Part shown: one piece after another, positions 6,265 through 10,564 of the stretch
Layout of the letters: the number at the start of each line of letters is the position of its first letter
How positions within the stretch are numbered: the first letter of the stretch is position 1
Source of the DNA: Baffinella frigidus
Lineage: Eukaryota > Cryptophyceae > Cryptomonadales > Baffinellaceae
Reading direction: 5' to 3'
DNA: 10,564 bases
Assembly (NCBI GenBank): GCA_026770585.1
Contig: MU647031.1
Coordinates: forward strand, 59,819 to 70,382
The notes under the pieces: generated by a model
What the model saw: the letters and a program-made list of their open reading frames with translations, nothing else
What the model was told of the DNA's origin: nothing
Database searches by the model: none
Position numbers and translations under genes: made by a program

Positions 6265-6358
6265 AGCTCCATAAGCTCCTCCTGCGACATCAACTGAAAC
6301 ACACGATATTGTGTGAGATGTACCGAGGATCAGGGGACATTGTGTGAGACGTCCCGAT
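6265..6358 (+). repeat. Dispersed repeat R3, copy 1 (GTGTGAGA motif twice)
   Basis: AGCTCCATAAGCTCCTCCTG, CGACATCAACTG, then GATATTGTGTGAGATGTACC, and a second ATTGTGTGAGACGTCCCGAT at 6339-6358. It adjoins the CCACACAG-type element at 6359. Related sequences occur at 6566-6601, 6763-6822 and 6883-6925. Read on minus, the GCTCC block gives a short open piece Met-Ser-Gln-Glu-Glu-Leu-Met-Glu-Leu. Confidence 0.65.
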
Positions 6359-6519
6359 CCACACAGCGGACTTCGAAGGGATTTTGAGTAACCCCTAAGG
6401 GACAAGACCTAGGACCCTACGGTAGGTAGCCCGTAGGGACATAGGGGGATTGCTACGGACAAGGTAACGGAAAGGTGGCCCCATTTGGGCCGAAAATCCC
6501 TTCGTAGCCCGCTGTGTGG
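6359..6519 (-). mobile_element. CCACACAG-type inverted-repeat element, copy d
   Basis: The best-preserved copy, 161 bp. The 27-base ends are reverse complements at 25 positions: left CCACACAGCGGACTTCGAAG + GGATTTT, right AAAATCCCTTCGTAGCCCGC + TGTGTGG. The interior has TAGGACCCTACGGTAGG, CCCGTAGGGACATAGGG, GCTACGGACAAGGTAACGG and the subterminal hairpin GGCCCCATTTGGGCC. No clear target duplication flanks it. Confidence 0.85.
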
Positions 6520-6565
6520 CTGGTCATGTGTCTATCATTTTTCATTTTTCGTCCGAAGATTAGTG

Positions 6566-6601
6566 GATATTGTGTGAGACGTCCCGAGGAAGGATCAGCG
6601 G
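6566..6601 (+). repeat. GTGTGAGA repeat, solo copy
   Basis: GATATTGTGTGAGACGTCCC followed by GAGGAAGGATCAGCGG; resembles 6305-6335 and 6339-6358. It lies between an inverted-repeat element and a hairpin element. Confidence 0.65.
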
Positions 6602-6605
6602 ATTC

Positions 6606-6754
6606 ATCCGGGAACATGTTTGATTTAAAAGAAAATGGACTATCAAACCGGATTCTGCTCTAATTAAATTTACTTAGGGCCCTAATTAATCTTCTTCCAA
6701 CTATTATGAACACGAAGGGATCCATTTTCTTTTAAATTCAACATGTCCCCGGAT
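6606..6754. mobile_element. Foldback element, type B core (reversed)
   Basis: The arm 6606-6639 (ATCCGGGAACATGTTTGATT + TAAAAGAAAATGGA) pairs with 6721-6754 (TCCATTTTCTTTTAAATTCA + ACATGTCCCCGGAT) with about three mismatches in 34. The A+T-rich interior, read on minus, resembles the interior of 1857-1997. Its tips ATCCGGG/CCCCGGAT match those of the type A hairpin at 4844-4979. Confidence 0.8.
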
Positions 6755-6762
6755 AAGGATAA

Positions 6763-6822
6763 TGCTCCTGCTGCGACATCAGCTGCCAAGCTCCGCGGGG
6801 ATATTGTGTGAGATGTGCCGAG
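6763..6822 (+). repeat. Dispersed repeat R3, copy 2
   Basis: GCTCCTGCTGCGACATCAGC followed by a diverged spacer and GATATTGTGTGAGATGTGCC, collinear with 6275-6326. Non-coding as it stands. Confidence 0.65.
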
Positions 6823-6882
6823 AATTTGGTAACAGTAATACTGAAAATTTGGCAAAATTTGCCGGTGCTGGTCCTAAATTGT

Positions 6883-6925
6883 TAGCTCCATGAGCTCCTC
6901 TTGCGTCATGACCTGCCCAGCGCCG
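6883..6925 (+). repeat. Dispersed repeat R3, copy 3 (partial)
   Basis: AGCTCCATGAGCTCCTCTTG followed by CGTCATGACCTG, matching the start of 6265-6296. The GTGTGAGA part is missing. Confidence 0.55.
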
Positions 6926-6945
6926 GAGAGAGAATGAGGCGATAT

Positions 6946-6988
6946 TCTTATTCTTCTTCGTTACTCTCTAGCTTTGAGTTGAGTTGCT
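6946..6988 (-). mobile_element. GAA-tailed retroposon fragment
   Basis: On minus this reads CAACTCAACTCAAAGCTAGA, GAGTAACGAAGAAGAATAAG. It matches the ACTCAACTCAAGGC and GAGAGTAA..(GAA)n parts of the full copy but lacks the roughly 25 bases between them and the 5' third. No target duplication is visible. It abuts the TTTCGGG array. Confidence 0.55.
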
Positions 6989-6989
6989 C

Positions 6990-7224
6990 CGGGTCTCGGG
7001 TTTCGGGATTCGGGTTTCGGGTTTCGGGTTTCGGGTTTCCGGATTCGGGTCTCGGCTTTCGGGTCTCGGGTTTCGGGTTTCGGGATTCGGGTTTTGGGTC
7101 TAGGGTTTCGGGTTTCGGGTTTCGGGTTACGTGTTTCGTGTTTCGTGTTTCGTTTCCCGGATTCCGGGTTTCGGGTTTCGGGATTCGGGATTCGGGTCTC
7201 GGGTTTCGGGTTTCGGGTTTCGGG
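6990..7224 (+). repeat. TTTCGGG heptamer array
   Basis: About 33 units of GGGTTTC with GGGATTC and GGGTCTC variants, in a seven-base register. This is the telomere-type heptamer with C at the last variable position. Serine/glycine/phenylalanine-rich frames over it are artefacts of the period. Confidence 0.9.
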
Positions 7225-7227
7225 GAC

Positions 7228-7290
7228 CGCAAGCTCGTAGCCGACGACCTTCTCGCGTTTGACAATGTCGATCGAGTTGGGCGCGATCTG
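7228..7290 (-). other. Candidate minus-strand exon island A
   Basis: A GC-rich non-repeat island between two heptamer arrays. On minus, 7287-7228 reads as 20 open codons with ordinary composition (I-A-P-N-S-I-D-I-V-K-R-E-K, then VVGYELA). It is preceded by CCAG, a possible splice acceptor, and followed by GCG|GTCCCC, a possible donor into the array. I do not recognise the protein. It may be an exon, a gene fragment or chance. Confidence 0.3.
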
Positions 7291-7299
7291 GTTCCGGGT

Positions 7300-7508
7300 T
7301 TAAGATTTAGGGGGTTAGGATCTAGGTTCTAGGGTTGAGGGGGTCAGGGTTTAGGGTTTAGTATGTAAGAGTTGGGGGTTAGGGGTACAGGGTTTAGGAT
7401 TTAGGGGTTTAGGTTCTAGGGTTCAGGGTTGAGGGGGTCAGGGTTTAGGTTTTAGTGTGTAAGAGTTGAGGGTTAGTGGTATAGGGTTTAGGGGTTAGGG
7501 TTGCAAGG
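7300..7508 (+). repeat. Degenerate TTTAGGG array
   Basis: GGGTTTA-type units mixed with GGTTCTAGGGTT, GAGGGGGTCAGGG and GTGTAAGAGTT. There is a higher-order duplication: the block around 7315-7380 (TAGGTTCTAGGGTTGAGGGG, TCAGGGTTTAG, GTAAGAGTTG) recurs at about 7411-7475. No gene. Confidence 0.8.
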
Positions 7509-7550
7509 CGAACGAACTGGTTGCACCCGAGCCATTCGAGGGTCTCGAGA
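7509..7550 (-). other. Candidate minus-strand exon island B
   Basis: On minus, 7546-7511 reads E-T-L-E-W-L-G-C-N-Q-F-V-R-L-like codons. The TLEWL.CN part matches island D (ETLEWLTCN), with differences partly at silent positions. It is bounded on both sides by TTTAGGG-type repeats. A partial copy of the same coding module is plausible. Confidence 0.35.
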
Positions 7551-7689
7551 TTTAGGGTTTAGGGTTTAGCGGGTTACGGTGTAGGGTTTTACGGTTCAGG
7601 GTGTACGGTTCACGGTTCACGATGCTACCGTTTAGGGTTTAGGGTTTAGGGTTTACGGTGTTAATCTCTGAGGGTATAGGGTTTAGCAC
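7551..7689 (+). repeat. TTTAGGG array
   Basis: GGGTTTA units interleaved with GGTTCACGGTT and GTGTACGG variants, including four near-perfect units around 7630-7655. It sits between islands B and C. Confidence 0.8.
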
Positions 7690-7752
7690 CGCGTTGCACG
7701 TGATCCATAGGGACTCGGCGCTGTTGAGGTTCCCTCGCAGACTATCCTCAAC
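7690..7752 (-). other. Candidate minus-strand exon island C
   Basis: On minus, 7749-7690 gives 20 open codons ending L-N-S-A-E-S-L-W-I-T-C-N-A, closely related to island D. It is followed at the homologous position (after AAC GCG) by GT, which then leads into CCCTATACCC-type repeat, as expected of a splice donor. The plus strand also has a short hairpin, GTTGAGG...CCTCAAC (7723-7752). Confidence 0.4.
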
Positions 7753-7816
7753 TTGACACACTCTATCCATGGTACAACCCCGTCAACTTTGGGGCGAAAA
7801 AAGAAAGAAAGAAAAA

Positions 7817-7914
7817 GACCTCGTTGCACGTGAGCCATTCGAGAGTCTCGGCGCTGTTGAGCTGCCGGAGCGGCTTCTTGTCGATGTTCGAGCAGCAGCT
7901 GTTTCGGGGGCCAA
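7817..7914 (-). other. Candidate minus-strand exon island D
   Basis: The longest island. On minus it reads I-G-P-R-N-S-C-C-S-N-I-D-K-K-P-L-R-Q, then LNSAETLEWLTCNEV (about 33 codons). The LNSAE.L.W.TCN motif recurs in island C and partly in B. After AAC GAG there is GT followed by a pyrimidine tract. A hairpin element begins 3 bases away at 7917. No family recognised. Confidence 0.4.
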
Positions 7915-7916
7915 TC

Positions 7917-8057
7917 TCATAAGAAAACGGTTTTATTTCTAAAACTTTTGATTCAATGAAAACTACTACACGAATGCTTTAACACTACCAGTGAAACTCA
8001 TTATGTGTCGTAAATTTCATTGAAGATTTGTTTTAAATTAAAACCGTTTACCTATGA
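7917..8057. mobile_element. Foldback element, type A core
   Basis: A 141-bp hairpin. The arm 7917-7953 (TCATAAGAAAACGGTTTTAT...AAAAC) pairs with 8023-8057 (TTGTTTTAAATTAAAACCGT...TATGA). The core 7954-8022 (CAATGAAAACTACTACACG...TGTGTCGTAAATTTCATTG) aligns over 69 bases with the cores at 4483-4551 and 4878-4945, while the outer arms do not match. The left flank CCAATCTCATA is shared with 4443-4452. Confidence 0.8.
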
Positions 8058-8118
8058 AATCGGGATCAATCGCCAAACCTCCGGCGCAGGAGCAGGTAGT
8101 GCTAGCAGAATTCTCAAG

Positions 8119-8365
8119 TGGGTGGGGTTTGTTGTTTGGGTGGGGGGTGGGGGGTGGGGGTTTAGGGTTTGGGGTGAGGGAGGGATGGGTTTTTAGTGGT
8201 TGGGTGTTAGTGGTATGGGGGTTGAGGTTTTGGGTTTGGGGTTTGGGGTTTGGGGTTTGGGGTTTTGGGTTTTGGGTTTTGGGTTTTGGGTTTTGGGTTT
8301 TGGGTTTAGGGTTTAGGGGTTTAGGGTTTGGGATGTAGGGTTAAGGGTTTGAGGTCAGGGTTTAG
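8119..8365 (+). repeat. Telomere-like array: TTTGGGG and TTTTGGG blocks
   Basis: After an irregular G-rich start comes a run of GGGGTTT units (about 8234-8260), then GGGTTTT units (8261-8305), then GGGTTTA units. The switch between variants is sharp, with several units of each in a block. The open frame 8054-8338 reads through the array and is an artefact. Confidence 0.9.
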
Positions 8366-8415
8366 CCTGACGAGCAAGCTCGCTGCCTCTCTCGCGCCTT
8401 TCGCCCAATCTAACA
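8366..8415 (-). other. GC-rich island E inside telomere-like repeats
   Basis: On minus, a short open piece reads P-V-R-L-G-E-R-R-E-R-G-S-E-L-A-R-Q-A. The preceding CTGTTAG could be an acceptor and CTC|GTCAGG a donor. It resembles islands A-D in setting but not in sequence. Weak. Confidence 0.2.
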
Positions 8416-8477
8416 GGGGCCGCGGTTTTGGGTTGAGGCTTAGGGTTTAGGTTTAGGCTTCTGTCCACTGAGGCCTA

Positions 8478-8524
8478 CCACACCGCGGGCTACAAAGGGA
8501 TTTTCGGTGGCCGAGCCACCGTTT
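8478..8524 (+). mobile_element. CCACACAG-type element, end fragment
   Basis: CCACACCGCGGGCTACAAAG + GGATTTT, then the hairpin CGGTGGC-CGA-GCCACCG (8505-8521) and GTTT. It matches the left end of 5401-5564 and the reversed right ends of the other copies. The stem differs from theirs in sequence but stays perfectly paired. Confidence 0.65.
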
Positions 8525-9110
8525 AGGGATCATGGTTCAGGGTTCAGCGCTTAGGATCAAAGCGAGATAGGTCTTCATCAATACCGAGGTACAACGTAAA
8601 ACCTGAACGTTACGCCCTAAAGCTCAGGGAGGGGCCGCAGACCTGACAGGGGACTTCTTGTCGCCTGATTCCTGCGCCCCTGCACCCAGACACCGAGGCC
8701 AACCTCAGTGTCCTTGTTCTTGTTCACGGTATGCCGGTGTGTCCACCAGGGCTCTGACGTGGACTTTCTGAGTCGTTTCTACCGTCGACTGCTAAAAAGG
8801 TAGTTGTTTGGATCAACTCGGCAAGTCTTGTGTTGAGTCCAGGTGTGTGCCCGCGTCCATCTGCGGCCGCTGCCCGTGGCACGCGTGCTCTATCTCGCTG
8901 AGACGAGAGAGGTCGCCCTCGCCGCTCGCCGTGCAAAGGGCCCTTGTGTGCCCTCTGCGCTTGGACTCGCCGTAGGTCCCAAACAGTCAACACGCGACGG
9001 TCCTTGCAAACATCCGTGGACTGCACAGGTGACGAGAAGGCACCGTCAAGTGGTTCCGCGGAACCATACTCGTCGGGCACACTTGGGGACGTGAAAGCCT
9101 TGCGTGGAAA
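8525..9110. other. GC-rich unique sequence, no assigned gene
   Basis: No repeats of the families above are visible. Open frames overlap on both strands (8843-9094 plus, 8944-9309 plus, 8724-9080 minus), as GC-rich DNA produces by chance, and none matches a family I know. The minus-strand frame has no ATG at its apparent start (GTG), but it is in phase with the signal-peptide frame ending at 9111, separated by one TGA and ten codons. It could be a downstream exon of that gene. Confidence 0.5.
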
Positions 9111-9263
9111 TCAAGGACTTGCGTACCAATCAGCATGTTGCAAAAACCTTTTGCTTTGGAAGGGGTTGGGGACGGAGGAAGGCGGGAGGCAGGGAGTGGC
9201 AGGACCTGAAGGGGCGGCGAGGAGGAACAGGGCGAGGGAGACAGAAAGGATGAACCACCGCAT
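9111..9263 (-). CDS. Candidate first exon of a secreted protein
   Basis: The first ATG of the minus-strand frame is at 9263 and gives 50 codons before TGA at 9113-9111. The N-terminus is a textbook signal peptide: MRWF, then a hydrophobic core I-L-S-V-S-L-A-L-F-L-L-A-A (residues 5-17), then P-S-G-P-A-T-P as a likely cleavage region. The rest (C-L-P-P-S-S-V-P-N-P-F...) resembles no family I know. As a complete gene it would be very short, so a splice donor before the TGA is likely; AAG|GTTTTT (near 9140) and TTG|GTACGC (near 9123) are candidates. It is divergent from the gene at 9468. Signal peptides can arise by chance in a hydrophobic frame, so confidence is moderate. Confidence 0.4.
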   Translation of the reverse strand: MRWFILSVSLALFLLAAPSGPATPCLPPSSVPNPFQSKRFLQHADWYASP

Positions 9264-9467
9264 TGCTGTCTTCTTCTCTTGGATCAGGGACCGAGGAACT
9301 GCCGAGTGATGAGGACGTGGATCCACACAAATCGATTTGACTTAAATTGTGATCAAATTGTTGACTTTTGGACTTTTGGCATCCCTGCTGAGGGACATTT
9401 TGGGCCGCAACTCGGTCGGATTTGGCAGGGAAGTTGATGTGCTCGCCGGCGTGAGTGAGGCCCGTTG
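9264..9467. promoter_or_regulatory. Possible shared promoter between divergent exons
   Basis: About 200 bases separate the two divergent signal-peptide starts. The middle is A+T-rich (about 9326-9385), unlike the GC-rich flanks. It contains a perfect 12-base palindrome, CAAATCGATTTG (9328-9339), followed by CTTAAATTGTGATCAAATTG. No TATA box is clear. The assignment as a bidirectional promoter is inference from position only. Confidence 0.3.
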
Positions 9468-10049
9468 ATGCGTTCTCGAAACTCCTCTGTTGGTATCCTG
9501 ATCTTACTTCAGTTCTTCTTCCTGGCCTCGGCGCTCTCACCCGCTCCCGCACCCTTCGACGGCCGTCGCGCTGCAAGTCTGCGGCTGCGCGGCGGGGGCG
9601 GGGAGCTGGCAGGAGCTGCAGGAGCTGCAGGAGCAGAAGGAGGAGGGGGCGGGGGAGGGGGAGGAGGGGGTCCTGTAGACAGGATGATGCGCGCCGTGGC
9701 GGCGTTCGCAAACGCCCTCAAGTGGGAGGAGCCTGCGCCAGAACCGTACCCTCCCACCAGCAACCCGGTGCATCTTTTAACCTTGCCGTTTACAGTAATA
9801 ATTTTCAGCCAGACCAAGGATTTCACCTGGAATCTCCCCTTCAGCAGTTCCTGGGTCCCTAGGGCCTCCTACCGTAGGGTCGTACGAATAAATCAAAAAA
9901 CGAACTTCATTTCCGGATTTTTGCAAGGACCCGGTAAAAGCTGCTACGGGTTGCTGGTGTTCCCAGCTCTGTGTCTTATCGGCCACGCGAAATATTCGTG
10001 CATAACTGCTCCCAGACCACTTATTAATAGGGCAATTTCACCCCGATAA
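9468..10049 (+). CDS. Candidate secreted or plastid-targeted protein with LRLRGG motif
   Basis: An open frame of 193 codons from ATG 9468 (the TTG at 9465 is upstream in phase but not a credible start). Residues 1-9 are polar with two Arg. Residues 10-22 (I-L-I-L-L-Q-F-F-F-L-A-S-A) are a signal-peptide core with an ASA-type cleavage site. Residues 37-45 read S-L-R-L-R-G-G-G-G, followed by an Ala/Gly linker with 11 consecutive Gly (58-68), then R-M-M-R-A-V-A-A-F-A-N-A-L-K-W-E-E. A signal peptide followed by a basic, small-residue stretch fits a bipartite leader of algae with complex plastids, or a secreted protein. From about residue 96 (9753) the frame enters dispersed repeat R2, whose other copy has a stop in this frame, so the true exon probably ends near 9745 (GAACC|GTACCC is a possible donor). 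The C-terminal half is therefore doubtful. Function unknown. Confidence 0.45.
   Translation: MRSRNSSVGILILLQFFFLASALSPAPAPFDGRRAASLRLRGGGGELAGAAGAAGAEGGGGGGGGGGGPVDRMMRAVAAFANALKWEEPAPEPYPPTSNPVHLLTLPFTVIIFSQTKDFTWNLPFSSSWVPRASYRRVVRINQKTNFISGFLQGPGKSCYGLLVFPALCLIGHAKYSCITAPRPLINRAISPR
9753..9962 (+). repeat. Dispersed repeat R2, copy 2
   Basis: About 210 bp related to 1523-1725, starting CCCACCAGCAACCCGGTG and including AATAATTTTCAGCC, GAATCTCCCC, GGGTCCCTAGGGCC, TCCTACCGTAGGGTCGTACG, AATAAATCAAAAAACG and TTTTTGCAAGGACCCGG. The start is sharp in both copies. It lies inside the open frame at 9468-10049, probably in an intron or 3' flank. Confidence 0.85.
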
Positions 10050-10419
10050 AAGGCTACGGTGGCCTTCCTTGTCGATTTGATCTGTGCGTGCTACATGTGG
10101 TTGTAAAAGCACGGCTGACAACAAGTAAATTTAAAATTACCACCTTTCGCCGCCGTGATGACGCATCACAATTTCGTGATGAGATATGGTCTAAGAATTC
10201 ACCCAGAAAGCTTGCGACACCGTAGGGAAATAGTCTACTAGGTTCAAATTGCCTCAACTCCAAGGCCCCCGAAACCTCATAGCAGGCATCGAGGCCTTCA
10301 TGGATACAGCCCATCTAACCATTTTTACTAGAATCTTATCCCTGAAATTCTAACCGGAACAACCGGAATTTTCCCCGGGGGATCCGAGGGAGATGGAACA
10401 CGGGCGCTGCTAAGTTGCT
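10050..10419. other. Unassigned sequence
   Basis: No gene recognised. A minus-strand frame (10054-10314, 86 codons) has no motif or family resemblance I can name. A perfect small hairpin GTGATG-ACG-CATCAC lies at 10155-10169 with another GTGATGAG at 10176-10183. CCGGAAC.ACCGGAATT repeats occur near 10353-10371. Nothing else stands out. Confidence 0.4.
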
Positions 10420-10564
10420 CCTAACCCTAATCCCTATCCCGAACCCCAAATCCTAAACCCCGAACCCTCAACCCTCAACCCTCAACCCTCAACACTAAAC
10501 CCTAAATCCTAAACCCCAACCCCCAACCCCCAACCCCCAAACCCCAAACCCCAAACCCCAAACC
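10420..10564 (-). repeat. C-rich telomere-like array at the right edge
   Basis: Heptamers with the C-rich strand on plus: CCCTAAT/CCCTATC at the start, CTCAACC units (10462-10492), CCTAAACCCTAAAT, CCCAACC, then AAACCCC units to the window end. The orientation is opposite to the arrays at 3416-8365. It may continue beyond the window; whether it reaches a chromosome end cannot be told. Confidence 0.9.

Noticed and set aside
5616-6297. Several overlapping open frames of 160-195 codons on both strands
   Set aside because: They lie in a heptamer array. A seven-base period gives repetitive, stop-free frames in several phases; compositions (Gly/Phe/Trp or Pro/Lys/Asn) are artefacts.
6901-7332. Paired plus and minus frames of 143 and 105 codons rich in Ser-Gly-Phe or Pro-Glu-Thr-Arg
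   Set aside because: They are translations of the TTTCGGG array and change only when the array changes variant.
8054-8338. 94-codon plus-strand frame
   Set aside because: Its first 20 or so codons lie at a hairpin end and in unassigned DNA; the rest is telomere-like array.
9579-9602. Ubiquitin or ubiquitin-like gene, from LRLRGG
   Set aside because: Only the last six residues match; no ubiquitin fold precedes them, only a signal peptide and a short linker.
10054-10314. 86-codon minus-strand frame as a gene
   Set aside because: No motif, no recognisable family and no supporting context; length is within chance for this composition.
10420-10564. True chromosome end
   Set aside because: The units are degenerate and mixed, and similar tracts lie inside the window. 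Nothing shows that the molecule ends here.

Overview
The window looks like nuclear DNA of a eukaryote, most likely a microalga or related protist. No bacterial gene, Shine-Dalgarno site, CRISPR array or rRNA/tRNA gene is visible. The pointers to a eukaryote are large arrays built from the plant/algal-type telomere heptamer TTTAGGG and its one-base variants, many short non-autonomous mobile elements, GA and GAA microsatellites, and one open frame with a signal peptide followed by an LRLRGG motif. I cannot name the species.

Layout. 1-293 is a GA-rich simple repeat. 300-2720 is a patchwork of dispersed repeats, short hairpin (foldback) elements and fragments of a roughly 160-bp inverted-repeat element with CCACACAG ends. 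2857-3300 holds two tandem repeat units; the second was interrupted by a 110-bp retroposon with a (GAA)n tail and a perfect 14-bp target duplication, and the first preserves the empty site. 3416-3716 is a telomere-like array. 3790-5564 is a dense run of hairpin elements. 5735-6222 is a TTTTGGG/TTTGGGG-type array. 6265-6990 again holds short repeats and two hairpin elements. 6990-8365 alternates telomere-like arrays (TTTCGGG, TTTAGGG, TTTGGGG, TTTTGGG) with short GC-rich islands that read as related peptide pieces on the minus strand. 8525-9110 is GC-rich unique sequence with no gene I can name. 9111-10049 holds the best gene candidates: two divergent first exons, each beginning with a signal peptide, about 200 bases apart. 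10050-10419 is mostly unremarkable and 10420-10564 is a C-rich telomere-like array running off the window.

How it fits together. Almost everything is non-coding mobile or repeat DNA. The most notable signals are (i) the GAA-tailed retroposon with its empty site, (ii) hairpin elements that share a core of about 69 bp but carry unrelated, self-complementary outer arms, (iii) 160-bp inverted-repeat elements whose subterminal hairpin is kept although its sequence changes, and (iv) separate arrays for all four bases at one position of the telomeric heptamer. The long low-complexity open frames in the arrays are by-products of seven-base repeats. The two signal-peptide exons cannot be completed because introns cannot be placed from the sequence alone.
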